A stretch of DNA of 64,000 bases, taken from the NCBI GenBank assembly GCA_019722365.1, contig JADFUC010000776.1, forward strand, positions 62,001-126,000, read 5' to 3'. The number at the start of each line of letters is the position of its first letter. Position 1 is the first letter of the stretch. The DNA is from Lithospermum erythrorhizon. Its lineage: Eukaryota > Streptophyta > Magnoliopsida > Boraginales > Boraginaceae. The translations under genes and the position numbers were made by a program. The notes under the pieces were generated by a model, which saw nothing but the letters and a program-made list of their open reading frames with translations, was not told the DNA's origin and did no database searches. Positions 12,761-25,739 of the stretch are shown here, piece by piece.

Positions 12761-13802
12761 CAATTACAAACTCAAATCAACTAAATAAAATCAACATCAT
12801 GAAATTGGCTCAAATAAATATGTTAAATAAGACCTCAATTAATGAACCAAATAAATCAAAAATTGATTGAAATCATATTAAATTGATAAAAAATGAAGTT
12901 TCTTCATCGCTTTCAATCTCAACTCCCATTTTCAAGTTCTTGTTCCATAAATCTCAATTTTATAAATACTAATAATCAACCTAATGACAAGAATCCAAAT
13001 CGAGGCCCAATTTATAATCAACCCAATCCGACAGCGGTTGTCGACTAAAGCGGATTTGGGCGCGGCTACCAATTCGAGAGGACAAGGCTAACATTTGGCG
13101 CCGACGTGGCCATGAAAGCTATGGCAGTGGGTATGATAAGTGTTTCACAAAGAAAAATATTGTAGATTCTATTTTAATTACGCAAAATGTGACTCTCAAT
13201 TTTAATTTAGATGCGTTGTACAATATTTCGAAAGCACAACATAAGATACTGATCATCATTGTTAAAATGGGATATTGACTATCCTAAAATATAAAAAGCT
13301 TAAGCGACCAAGATCAAAAAAATATATAATATGTAGACTCAACTAGAAAGCTTTCGATAATATAGAACTAAAAAGAAATTGAATTAATTGCCCTAAGTAA
13401 GTTCTTCTTCATTACTATAAATATATAATTTAAATCATACGACCCGATCGACCTACCAAATAAAACATATTGTTAGTTGTTTGGTTTCAATATTAATTTT
13501 CATTTGGCCACTAAATTGAAGGAAAATATTGTGATGTGAATAGTGATTAGTTAAAACTTAGGTTATCATCTTACATTCTTATGTGGTAAGCACTATGAAG
13601 CTATTTGTTCACCATAATTGTGCATACTTTATGTCACATTATATTCTTAGAAAATATTTCACTCAATAGAAATTGCTTACATATTCCAAAAATAGATGTT
13701 GGAATTTCATATACTAGAATAACTTTATAGCAAGCTATACTTTCATAAGTTCCTAGACATAAGAAGTATAAACCCCAATCAGACCATAAAATCAATACTA
13801 TG
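12761..13802. other. Intergenic, downstream of the aspartic protease gene
   Basis: This stretch has no recognisable gene. It should hold the 3' UTR and polyadenylation site of the minus-strand protease gene just left of 13803. A GC-richer patch at 13015-13130 has no identifiable coding content. Confidence 0.4.
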
Positions 13803-16800
13803 TTACAAAATTGAAACCCCAATGAAGACTAAGATATGAAGTATGAGAGTATTTATGCTCCTGGGTAAGACTTTACATATTACAATGTTAAACGAAGAAC
13901 TCATTCGAAGATGGCCAGATTTGATGAACTCGTCTTTGTTAGACGTTATGGACACATTAACAGGCAATGAACCTGAAAAGCATTCAACTTATTGTAATTA
14001 ATTCTTCATCTTCTGTAAGAACATAAGATATGGTATTGTACTGTCTTCTACAGTTAACTGTAGGTCTGTAGCGATTAAATAACGTAAAGATGACAAGCAT
14101 ATAACATGAATGGGAAGAACTTACAGTTATAATCTGCCCATCCAATTCTCTGATGAGCTAAATCATAAACGACGATCTTATCTTTGAGAACAATATCTGC
14201 GAGGAAGAAAGAAAGTGAGAATTAGTTTAAGAGAGAGGACCCTTGTACCGTTTAGGAGCTCCAAAGGTGCTCAACTCTCCTTTTATGCTGGATGAATGTT
14301 GCTTTAAGATAAAAATATATTATGAGCAATAAATTCAGGAAAGTATAGCCCAACTTTTGAAACAGGATGAAGATTTCGAAAATCAAAGTTGTACAACAAA
14401 CAGAGGGGGTATAAGATGATTCAGGGACCACCATTACTTAAGAATTCATCTCAGAGATGGGACTTCATAGAATAACTTAATCTAGGATTATTAAATACCA
14501 TATCATAAGGGATTAAGCTGCCTGAATAAAGGGAGAAGATAAGTAATATAGAGAGTTACACCCACATGAGTTTAGCATTGACGAAAACTAAAACTTAAGT
14601 TTCAGGCTGAATCATACAATCATATATGACGACTTTTGATTATTTTCTCATGAGATAAACGTGACAGGCACAGACACTTGACAATAAAGTTTTTAAGGGC
14701 TGGGAAAGATGAATAGATTTTAACGTTTATAACAAAAAAGATGCACATACATGCGGAAAATAATCAATGTAAACCCCTCTCTGAAGGCTAGAGTGCTAAA
14801 CACAGTGGCATGGAATAGTCTTACAGATTGATTTTTTTCGCAGAGGTCGTAAATAACCTTCCACTTCCAGGAGGAATAATAATATAAGTATCACAAGATG
14901 GAGTAAAGTAGACTAATTTGAACAGACTTCTACAACGGTTAGTTTCCAATCCAAGTGATTACCTCCTAAAATATTATTTTGTGAATCCTGAGATCTTACT
15001 AAGCCGAGGCACCAGACTGCAGCATCATCCTAAGAAAATTGAATGCATAGATTTAAATAATGCAAAACAAAGATGGACTATTATGTATTAATCTTGACAT
15101 GGGATTTCCTAGTTAAAATTGAAAAGGGTTCAAATCGCATCACTTACAGAAGCTCCCCTGGGAACAAGATAGTCAGATGGTCTCAATCTCAATAATGCAT
15201 CACCAGCAAAATTCAAAGAAATTGAAGGGAATATCTCGCTAATACTGTTTCAATGTGTATAATCAGATGCATATACAATTATCGTGGGTATTGAAACTCG
15301 AAGTCCAAAAGGTCTTAAAATATATGTCAATAGTAAATGCCAGACGAACCTAGAACCCACTAGATAGCATTGATTCTCAAACATAAGTTTTGGTTTGGCA
15401 GATCGTGAAACAGCAGCTGTTACCTACAAAGTCATAACTGTTTCAAATGTATCATATAGCACCATTCAAGAGACTGGTAATGGTCAGTAAGGACCATTGT
15501 GATAATGATGGCTCTATTAGTAAGCAACAGTGATTCTGACAATGTCTCACCCACACAAACTCATTAATTGCAACTATTTGGAAGACTTTGCTTTGCAGTT
15601 TCATGTTTTCCAAAGAACTGCTTTAATCTACATAAAGAAGCTATTACCTACAACAAGATCAGGAGCACTATCTACTTTGTTCACATAAGGCAGCTGTTAC
15701 CTACAAAAATATCAGAATATACAGTTGACAGACCATTGATGCTCGAGAATTCTCCATAAATAAGCATTCACTAAATCCTTAAATACTACTTCATTCACTT
15801 AGTGCTAAGGAACCAAATCATAAAATAGATGAGTATATGTAGACTATTTTGGAGTTCAATCACGAAAGTTGAAAGAATGTGTGTTCTTGTACAAGAACTG
15901 GGTCAGCAAGACAAACTAAACAAAAAAGAAAGAGCAAATATACTGCAGCAAATGAAGTCTTCCATGATGTCATAAGGCCCTCAAAATAATGTAAAAAATG
16001 CATCCCAACAATATCTTCATCCAGAGAAAACATATTGTCAGCCAACATTTATCCTATCCAATGTATGGTTGATCATCAGCTGACTGCCATTTTTATAGCG
16101 ATGGCACTTGTGTGTGTACGGTTACACTTGTAAGTAAATGATTGGAGAGAATTAAATGGTGAGTGTAAATAAACTTACAGCACTGACAACGGGTTCATAA
16201 GCTTCTTCCACAAGGTATAGAAAAGTTGTTCCAGAATCAATAATGGTTCCGCGGTCGTTTGATGTAAACACCGCTGGATCAATAGGCAATGCCTGACCAT
16301 TAATCTCTATACTTTGAAGTTGCAAATTATAGTGGGGCCTGGAGTGATGGGAAATTATTACAATTAAGCAGAGAGAAAGAAACAAAAACAATTTAACAAC
16401 CCATGTTATAACAGTTGAAGACTGAGATAAAGTCATTTAACCAATAAAAGAGAACTATTTATGAAACAAGACTCTTAAGCACATTGTTTATTTCTCCTAT
16501 TCGATAAGCATTTACTATGATACTAAAGGAAACAGTAAGAACATAACTTTAATTTTGTAGACCTGGCAATCCTATACAGGGTAAAATGTGTTTATGAGGT
16601 GAAAAATCGAGAAGGGATAGTGTGAAGAGATTCAACCCAACAACAAATTGAGGATTGTGTTCAAGTTCTTTTATCATATACCATCATTATTGGAGATTGA
16701 TATAAATAGTACAAGTGATCATACATGTGCTCAGTCGCATTATGAAGGAAGTAACAGTAATGCTTACTATAAGCCATTGAACTCATTCTGCTTACAGAAT

Positions 16801-19656
16801 ACCAGCAATAGAATAGCATGCATACAATAAAAGATATGTACCGGCCTGGAACAAGTGGAGTATAAACAAAGCTCGGACCCACTATCTCCCCAAGAACAAG
16901 AATACCGCCACCATTATCTTCTCCTTTTAAGCAATGAGAAAATATATTTGGGGTGATCCCTCGTGATGATAATTGAGATATAACAGAAAGTTTTTGCTGG
17001 CCAAATCCAAAAATCCCATCAACCGCTCTATCAGTTGTAGTCAAACCCCCAGACTGAGAGGTGCTGCATCTGTTCCATATCAGACTCAGATTTAAGTTCT
17101 CAAGATAAAAGTAAAACTGTGTAGATGTAATGTTCTTTGTAATGCTAAATTGAAAAATCTTAACAGGCAAGTTACTACAAAATCCATCCACAAAGAAGAT
17201 AGAAAGCTATTTAAAGCACTCACCCAAACACTACAGAAGCTGAAGAGTTGGCAATCAATGAGGGCCCTACTACCATAGAGTCAAAGTAAACCAAGTCAGA
17301 TACATAAATTCCTGAAGTACCGCTACCATCCCCATATAGGAATGAGTAACCACATTGATTGTTTTCAGTGTTGCATGCAGCTGATTCAGTTGATCTTGAG
17401 GAAGCACAAACAGCATCTGAACAAGAAATACGAGAGGCAGTTGTGGAGCTAGTTGCATCAAAGAAAGCAAGCTCAATCTGCAATCAGGAAACCGCAGCAA
17501 ATGTTGAGCTCAATCCACATTGGGCCAAAATAAAATGATTATTAGGTTGATTATTAAAGTATTACACCGAGGCCACTTATTTGAGGGCAATTGTTGCAAG
17601 AACTGCAAGTAACCCACAAGATGTCACTCCCAGTGTCAATCTGCACGTTGAACTCTCTTGGCGGAGACCCCAATTTCACTTTTGTATAATAAAGGCTGCA
17701 AGAAGGGGACAACTGATGTTCATCCAAACTAATACATATTTTGTGGGATTGTAAGTACTTAAAACCAAATCATGAAGCAATTAAAAAAAGACACTATCCA
17801 ACCCTTATACTTCGAAGTAAGATATAAATTCCCCAACTATCAGAGAAATGATAAGCACTAAGAGCACCACAATGGCATTGGATTTGGAAACGCATAAAAG
17901 CAAACCCAATAAATTATAAACCACTATTACAATCAAAGTGTATTACTCCATCAATCAATTAAGTTATAAAGATCTAAGCTTTACTCAATTTCACCAATAT
18001 ACAACTTCCAAAGTACTCCTATTCAAGTATTCCTTCCATTTCAAAAAAATTGTCCAGTTTCGAATTTTGGTGCTCGGCTTTTAAAGTTTTGAACTCAAAT
18101 GTTACTATTAAAATGATAATTTTGATTAAAATGAAAGTTATATGTATCAATTAAGACTGTAAAGTTTGTTATTTTTTACCATTGAGAATCAAACTAGACC
18201 ATTTTTTTGCGATGGAGGTAGTATATCTTTTCGATTTCGTAATTCCCAAATCTTTCAAAACCATAGACTTCCACAATTCCCAACCTAATATATCTGATCA
18301 AAGCTTATCTTACCATTAAGTACATCCAAAAAAAAAACATGCATGTCAAATTTGAAATAAAAATACAAACTTAGTCCCTAAAAGATGGTCAAGTATGTTC
18401 TTTTAATTATCAAAACTAACAAACTTTGCAGCCTTAAACTCTTACCATCTCAATTGACACACACAACTTTGATTTAAATCAAAACTATCATACTAATAGT
18501 ATAGTAAAGTAGACCGAAAACACTATATCTATACATTTTTCACAAAAATATCATACATCATATTAAAAACTATTTGAAGGGTCTCAATTTACGCACACAA
18601 CTTTAAATTCAATCAAATTATCATGTTCATAGTCAATTACATTGAAAATATTAAATTCGATACTTTTTCACAAATTATCATACAACATAAACCAAACCAA
18701 CCGAAGCTTTATCCCATTAAATAGTCGCCTATATGAATACTTACATCTCCAACTGTAATACCTTACATGTTCTTCATAAACTATAGTTACTTCCATATAG
18801 TTAGTCGAGAACAAAAGGCTAGAAGGCTGTTTCGCTTCTAATTTTTTCTTCAAAATTTAATCTTATTAAGCATTTTCCCAAAAATTATACTACTCATCCC
18901 ACAAAGATTGGCTCCACTTTTGGACTTTTGTTGTACCTCTCGGACTTTCGTCGCACTCTCGAACTGACCGTAAACATTTCGCTTTGCATATATAATAATT
19001 GATGAAAACTATATTAATAAAAACATATTTCAAACTCTTTCCATTTGATATATTTTTTATCAAATATTATACAACACAAAACAAATATATTTAAGTACAA
19101 GCTTGAAACGTACAACTATAAAAAGCGAATAATCTTGTATTTTGGCGAGAAGTATTATTTTAAAAATTATGATGTTCGTCCTAAATTTTTATATATTTCT
19201 TTATAAGTATGGTATCAAATAATGCGCCCCTATATAAAAATGCTAGTTCTGCAACTGCATATAGTCTAACTCTAGCTACTTGGATATAGTCACACATTAT
19301 CATAAAACATACACAAAAAATATTTAATTCCAAAACTTAAAAAAGTCAACTCATCAAAATTCAAAATTAGAGGATATTTAAACAAATTAACAATAAATAA
19401 AATATAAAAAAATATACCCTGAAAGAGAGGGGTCAGAGGAGCCAGTAAGAGGGAAATAAGCGGCGCCGCCATTAAACCGCCGCAAAATTCGAGCATGTCT
19501 AGCTATATCTCTAGCGTTGACTTGGTCAAAATCAATTTCACCGTTGACTGGAAAGGCTCTCTCTAAAGTCAACGCTCTTCCAATGTTGCTACCAAACACG
19601 CCCTTCACCACCAAAACCAACACCATAGCAAACTTCAACAATAATTTCTTAGCCAT
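13803..19656 (-). CDS. Plant A1-family aspartic protease, 10 exons
   Basis: A pepsin-like (family A1) endopeptidase. Exons on the minus strand: 19656-19418, 17695-17566, 17477-17224, 17069-16842, 16338-16179, 15423-15350, 15244-15148, 15029-14963, 14196-14125, 13972-13803. All introns are GT-AG and the frame is kept; 1491 nt give 496 residues, usual for this plant group. Residues 1-22 form a signal peptide ([17 protein letters not shown]...). The first catalytic motif IDTGSDILW has Asp near 100; the second, [11 protein letters not shown], has Asp near 318. A Cys-rich insert follows the first motif (CSSCNNC), and the C-terminal lobe ends [16 protein letters not shown]. The last ~17 residues are hydrophobic, suggesting a GPI-anchor signal (inference). 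It resembles the [13 protein letters not shown] group of Arabidopsis aspartyl proteases. Intron 1 (1.7 kb) carries a MITE and a tandem repeat. The substrate cannot be told. Confidence 0.93.
18028..18223. mobile_element. Stowaway-like MITE in protease intron 1
   Basis: The left end TTCCTTCCATTTCAAAAAAA followed by TTGTCCAGTTT is inverted at the right end (AAACTAGACC followed by ATTTTTTTGCGATGGAGGTA). Both ends abut TA, the usual Stowaway target. At ~195 bp with no coding capacity it is a non-autonomous element. The arms have diverged at several positions, so it is not recent. Confidence 0.65.
18435..18690. repeat. Diverged tandem duplication (~125 bp unit) in protease intron 1
   Basis: Two consecutive units share TCTCAATT.AC.CACACAACTTT, then a T/A-rich core, then TTTTTCACAAA..TATCATAC. 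A third, more distant relative lies at about 42535-42670 (ATACAATTTTGATTTAAATTAAT..., AGTAAAGTAGATTGAAA), so this is a dispersed repeat. Confidence 0.5.
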
Positions 19657-20640
19657 TAGATTGGCCCCACTATAGAATATTTATTAAATAATTATTATAT
19701 TATAATGTGTGTGAAGTATTAAATAGATGTTTTATTTGCGTTTTTATGTTATGTTGTAATTTTGTATTCTTCCATTTCAAAATATTTTATTTTATCAGGG
19801 GAATCCGAATTTATTAAGTGAATATATTAGTATTAGGAAAGTAGGATTAGTGATGCATTTATCGTCCTGCATCTATAAAAAATTTGGACCGAAATTATCG
19901 ATTATATCCGGGAATATCGAAATAATTTGGACCGAAACCGGACCGAATCGATAACATTTTTTGTGTACTTTCGATATATATCCAAAATTTCGGATATTTA
20001 CCGATTTATCGATTCGGATCTAATCGGTATCGGCTAAAAAATACTTCTATTACTCTTTTTTGGAATACTAATCTACACATTGTAGTTGCCCGGAAGTTAA
20101 AAATTTGTTGAAGTTCCCCATACTTGAGCAATAAATAAAATTGAAGCGAAATCGAAGTTGATAATAATAATACTTAATCAAAATTGTTTTCCATTTCCAA
20201 ATGAAGACATTCACGGACTTTGTAAGAAAGAATCGTGATTTATGCTACAAGATTAAACTACTTCCAGAAATAAGACTTAATTTCGGAACAAACCGAGCTA
20301 GACCATGCTTCTAAGCCACAAGTATTCTATTTATGTCACAATCTTTATTTTATAACATCATTTATCACCCCATAAGTCATTAGCAACAAGAAACAACTCG
20401 TAGAGTCCCATATTTAAGACTCGCTTTAAAAAATTATAAATATCGAATTGATCTAATGGTTAGAGAGCTTTTTTAGTTTCTAAAATTAGCTTTGTATATA
20501 TCTCTTGATCAAACGGTTTTGACAAATCTTGAGTCACCTTTTATTATCTAGACCGTCTATTTCCATATTTATTGTATGCCCTCATTTTCTTCCACCTAGT
20601 CTAAGCTGTATGTTATTTGTTAAGTATTGTGGTTGAATTC
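19657..20640. other. Divergent intergenic region between protease and PLATZ genes
   Basis: This region separates the minus-strand protease start from the plus-strand PLATZ gene and should contain both promoters. At 19875-20040 the sequence is dense in short self-complementary words (CCGAAA, TCGATA, ATATCCG, CGGATA), giving many overlapping imperfect inverted repeats. No gene is seen. Confidence 0.4.
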
Positions 20641-21021
20641 TAAGTTGCTATTTGTTTAGGTTAGCCTCCTCTCTCTTTTATCTCTAGCTAGCTCTCTCTC
20701 TCTCTCCAAAAAAAATCTCCTTCATTATTCCCTCTCCCAAATCCTCAAGTTTAATTGATCAAATCACTGGTCATCCCAATTTGTGGAGATTCTTGTGTCA
20801 TGTCACATTGTCTTAACTTCATAAAATTGGATCTTGATCAATAGTTTTGTTTAATCTTCCATTTCTTGATTTTTCCTCTTGTTTGGCACCCTTCTTGCTT
20901 GTAGTATTAGATAGTATATAAACACACATCATGTATATGCCAAATTACACAGTAATAATGTATGTATACAATGTAATATGGTATTGATGATTTAATGAAT
21001 GTGAAGCAGGCTGATGATATA
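20641..21021 (+). promoter_or_regulatory. Putative leader of the PLATZ gene with CT repeat
   Basis: A run of CTCTCTCTCTCTC lies at about 20693-20706, followed by an A-run, a common feature of plant 5' leaders. An AG acceptor-like site (GTGAAGCAG) at 21009 precedes the first coding Met, so a 5' UTR intron is possible. Exact transcript start is not determinable. Confidence 0.35.
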
Positions 21022-22685
21022 ATGGCAGTCCCCACATGGCTAGAACGTTTGCTAAACACATCTTTCTTCTCAATATGCAAGACACATGGTGATGCAGCCA
21101 AGAGCGAGTGCAACATGTATTGCTTGGATTGCAATAATTCTAATGCTTTTTGCTTCTATTGTAGGTCATCTAGACACAAAGATCACCAAGTTATTCAGGT
21201 CCATGTCAATTAATCTTTAATTTCGACAGTTACATTATTTGGGGGGGTGTGAATGTGGACTAGTGGAGTATATATGAAATCGTTATTTTGATATTTTTCT
21301 TGGTTTATTCACCCACATTGTCAAAATTTATAAGAACTATGGTGATCTGGCATTGATTCTTTATAACAAGAAAACAATGTACTCCGTATTTTTTAAGGGA
21401 AAAACTCTATATTTGGAGAAAAAAATCTTGGATTGTACGTATGCAATGGTGATAATAATGATGAAGTTTGTATAGTGTGCATTGTGTAGATAAGGAGATC
21501 TTCATACCATGATGTGGTGAGGGTTTCGGAGATTCAACGAGTTTTGGACATAAGTGGAATACAAACATATGTGATCAACAGTGCCAGAGTGATGTTCTTG
21601 AATGAAAGGCCTCAGCCAAAGAGTACTGGAAAAGGAGTTTCACATTTATGCGAAATTGTGGAGAGCTCTTAGACCCCCTTTTCGTTTTTGTTCATTGGGT
21701 TGCAAGGTTAGTTGGTAATTTCTCCATAATTCTCTAAAATTCAATTCCAACCGTCTGTTTTATTTATATGTACGCTTCTTATGATTCCCTATTATTTACT
21801 CCAAAATTAAAATTAAATATTAAAAATAATAAAATAAAATAATATGGATGTTGAATGAAATGTCTTTTAATTTATATTTAGTATATGACAAAATATTTAT
21901 TATTTTATTTTTATATAATTGAAAAAGAGTAAAATGAGGGGAGAAAAAAAAAATAACTAATAATAAGGAGGGTATAAATTTAGGAAGTAATACATGACCT
22001 AATAATTTAATTCGGTTTATCCTATTTTGTAGGTTTATGCAACCCGAATTTTATAAGTAATTCTCATACTAATTCCTAAAAATAGCTTTTAGGAAAGTCA
22101 TGAGTGCTCTGAATAACAATCATTTATTAATTTATTCATACTAGTAATTATAATCCCCTTTTTGTTTGCCTTCATTGATCACATTATTTTGTTCATCATG
22201 ATTCTTTTTCTAATCAATTACCCTCATGCATTTCATACATGTAATTTAATCATCCAATGGCTACAATTGTAATTTAACATACATGTAATTCAACATCACG
22301 CATATGAGTTGTTCATTATTCTAAGCTTTCTAATTTTCTATTCTTGAAAAAATATGAAGTTTATTGAATCCTACCACCCTTTTGTTTTAATGTTCTTATT
22401 CGTTTTTTGTTTGTTTTTGGTATACTAACTTAGCTTGAAGGAATAAAGAGGGGTGGGAATGCAAACTTTTGCTTAGATGCAAAGACTGAGATTGGAATAA
22501 TGCGAAGAGGTGATGATGAAGGAATGTCATCAAGAAGAAGAGTGATTTTATCATCAAACATAGAAGATGATAAAGAATTACGTGAAGGCTCACAACAAGA
22601 CATATACCCTTCCACGCCACCTCCTCCTGCTTCCAGCTCAAGAAGGAGAAAAGGAATACCTCACAGGGCACCATTTGGTACCTAA
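21022..22685 (+). CDS. PLATZ zinc-binding transcription factor, frameshifted
   Basis: PLATZ proteins are plant-specific zinc-dependent nuclear regulators that bind A/T-rich DNA. Exons: 21022-21198 (59 codons, [11 protein letters not shown]... to HKDHQVIQ), 21490-21706 ([16 protein letters not shown]..., [17 protein letters not shown]) and 22434-22685 (LEGIKRGG... to [14 protein letters not shown], stop). All junctions are GT-AG at the family's usual places. Exon 1 carries the first Cys/His cluster (C19, H22, C30, C34, C37, C44, C47). Exon 2 is 217 nt, not a multiple of three. After LCEI the frame runs to a stop (TAG, 21670-21672), yet the sequence further on plainly encodes RFCSLGCK in another frame. 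The exon is therefore one or two bases out of register between about 21645 and 21685. This is either a real null allele truncated near residue 113 or a sequence error. An upstream in-frame ATG (20995) is less likely as start, because a splice acceptor lies between the two. Confidence 0.85.
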
Positions 22686-24429
22686 TAATAATAGAAAAAA
22701 GCTAGGTTTGGTATTCTAAATTATCAGGAAAGATCTTCTATCTCCTTATCATGTCTCATACTTTGATTGATTGTACATCTTGAACGTTATATATGATTGT
22801 GATCATACAAGCATTATGTACAATTTTGAAAGTATGGGCATGAACTTGGACAAAGGGGAGAATACAAGTGATCCTTTCCCTTAAATTACAACCCACTTTA
22901 TTGTTTTTACTATAATTGTAAATTATATAATAAGATAAAAACCTAACATATTCCCATCCAAAGATTCATTATTGTCACAAAAACCATTATATATAGAGTG
23001 GGAAACATAAGAAGTTGAATGTGGGGCAAGTAGAAAGGTGGGTTGGTAAATGAGTTTGGCTTTGTTTTAGGTTGCTAGCGTGGTACCAAAACCAAACAAA
23101 TACTTAAGTCAAGATACCAATAATGCAGAGTTGTTATTGAAAATTACAAGTTGGAAATGTGATTAAGAAATTGATGGTGTAGAATAGTTTCTCTTTGTAA
23201 AGTCCGTTATTTGGTTTTCATGGTCCCACCATACCACATGGCCTTTTATATAAAGGTGCAACGTCTTTATATTAGTTTAATCTACACATGCATTGAGGCA
23301 AAACTACTTTAATTAGGTTGCAATTTAGTTGGGATGGCTATTATTTAAACGTTAATGACAATTGGGATTCTTAATGAAATTATTGCTTCATCGGCTGATT
23401 AGTGAATGCTGGTATCATAGATTGAGCTTAGTGATGAATATTTTCTTAAGTGCATTCAATTTGTTCGATTCTATTATTACAAAATTTTCGTTTGTTTCAA
23501 TAAGCAACAGAACTTAAAAGGGGTATGTTAAAGAGAGTTTGTATTTTATAGGCGGAGGTTAGTGGGATTTGGGGTAGGGCTCCTTTATGGTACTAATACA
23601 ATTTGCTAACTACTAACATATACATTGAGTACAGCATGCATCAATCAAAACATTCGGAAGATATATATATACTGGAAATACTTAGTTTTAGAAAATAAAT
23701 GTATGCTTAAGCTGAGAGAACTTCAAATCATACACATTTGAGTATATATATTCGAATTCCGAGATACAAGACAACGTTAATATATATAATATGTTATCAA
23801 GAAATCTGTTGCCACATTTGGAGCAAGGAGGTTTTGCTTACTCGAATTGCGAGAGGAAGCTTCCCTTATTTTTCTTAGCTTTAATCATGTGATTGAATAA
23901 TTCATAAAGAATGGGGTAGTAATATAAGAAAACAATATAATTATTTATTAGCTTAAATTTATGTATCCCCCAAAACTCTTGGTTAACGTTCAATTTGATC
24001 CTTCTAGTTTAGCTTTGGTTAAATTAGGGGATGGAAGTATTGTTAATTACCGGTCAATTTGATGATTTTGTCCAAATTTGACATTAATCGATTTAACTAA
24101 TAAAGGACAACATCGCGGAATTGTAACTAATGTATATTATTCCGTATATTTTTTAGTATGTTTTTTATTAACTAAACATATTTGAGGCCCAAAAGAATAA
24201 AATTAACAAAGATATGAATTAGACTATAAATTAAACTTTTTAGTTACTCCGTATAAATTATTTCAAGCCCAAAAGAATATGAAACATACGTTAATTATAA
24301 AAATATGTGCCTTGTATTTTTAGAGAAAATTGGGAAACTAATACACATTTGACCAACAATTTAACTTGTAGCAACCTTGATAATTTCTTAAAATATGCGA
24401 TAATCTCAAATAAATCTACCGACGTGATC
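22686..24429. other. Intergenic, downstream of PLATZ, no gene seen
   Basis: The first few hundred bases should include the PLATZ 3' UTR. The rest is AT-rich without reading frames of note. Short CTCCGTAT/TTCCGTAT words near 24125 and 24250 are reminiscent of MITE ends, but no matching inverted partner is visible. Confidence 0.4.
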
Positions 24430-24930
24430 ACCCAACGAGACGTGCCTCCAAATGGATCAGCAAGCAGTTAACAAGCGCATCTAATAAATTTAACTGGGGA
24501 TCATTCGAGTGGCTCACGAATGGAAAGGCCCAAGATTGTATTGAGTCATTCACCGGTAGCGAGAAGAGCCGTTAGAGATTAATGGCTCGGGATCGCCCAC
24601 TATAGTGGCAATTAAGATCGTGAATTACTCGAATTTCTTTAATGAGACACAAAATCATTAACCGACATTAACGGGGTCACTTCGCTGGAATTCAAAGTCA
24701 CGGTCCAAATAGATTATAAAAAAGGTAAACCTCGAGGCCAAATTTGCAAGTTCACCTGATACCCAAATTCTCTTTCTAAAACTAAACTCTTCGATCATTT
24801 ACTACCCTGATCGTCGAAAGTTGTTTCCTACCGGCAACCGTCATGTTTCGTAGGAACTCATTTGGATCAAGGCTCACGTAGTTCAACTCGAAGATTTGTG
24901 ATCCGCCCACTATCGGTAAGTTTCAGAATG
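24430..24930 (+). mobile_element. LTR-like fragment (promoter and transcribed repeat region)
   Basis: A TATA-like box (ATTATAAAAAAGG, about 24712-24724) is followed by AACCTCGAGGCC, a C-rich/T-rich leader, and GATCATTTACTACCCTGATC. This organisation resembles the U3-R junction of plant LTRs. No coding part or second copy is recognised nearby, so the assignment rests on composition and layout only. Confidence 0.35.
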
Positions 24931-25739
24931 ATAAATAATATTCCAATACTATATTACTCTAATCCCATGATCACTACCTCGCTGTATAAACAATAATTAA
25001 AGAGATAGAAAATACGTGGTACCGTTTTAATAATAAGAATAATAAATACTGAATATCAAGGACAAAGACTCCGGGCGAGCATCCAAAGTAAAATGCCTCT
25101 AAGATTCACATCAACGAAGCGAATGTCTCCTCCTAAGTTTTACTGTAGAGATCCTTTAAAATATCAACTAAGCGAAGAGGCTGCAATAAAAATCCAAGGA
25201 ATTTTCCTACCACTAGTCAACCAAAATAAGAAATCTGAGAGAGTTGAATTTCACACAAAATAATACCAAAAAAGTCGAATCTAAAGAATTTTCTTCTCTC
25301 CAAAAGTAAGATTTATATAAGTCTCAAAATTCATACTTTTAGGGCTTCAAGTAGGAGAAGAAGTAAATCTTCCACCTCATCTTGTCTAAAATAGTCGAAT
25401 CATGGGTGTCTAACCTCTCAATTTTTAACTTAAAATAAAGCATGTTATGGCTAAGGTAATATTCTCGAATTCTTCTAAAAAGAAGATTATGGAACCCCTT
25501 ATCCTTAAACCTTTAGCTCTAACATTTAAGTATTTTCCAAGACCTCACGGCGGTCATGTCCAACTTACACTCGAACCATTCACATTTATACTGTGATTGA
25601 TTAGAGTATAATTTTCTCATCCAAGAAGAGTCGTGATCGTATTAAACAAATCTCATTGTTACAAGAATGAAGTACATGTATATGCAAAATATATAAATAT
25701 ATAAAACAAGGTAAATATATTTATTGAATTTAGAAGCTA

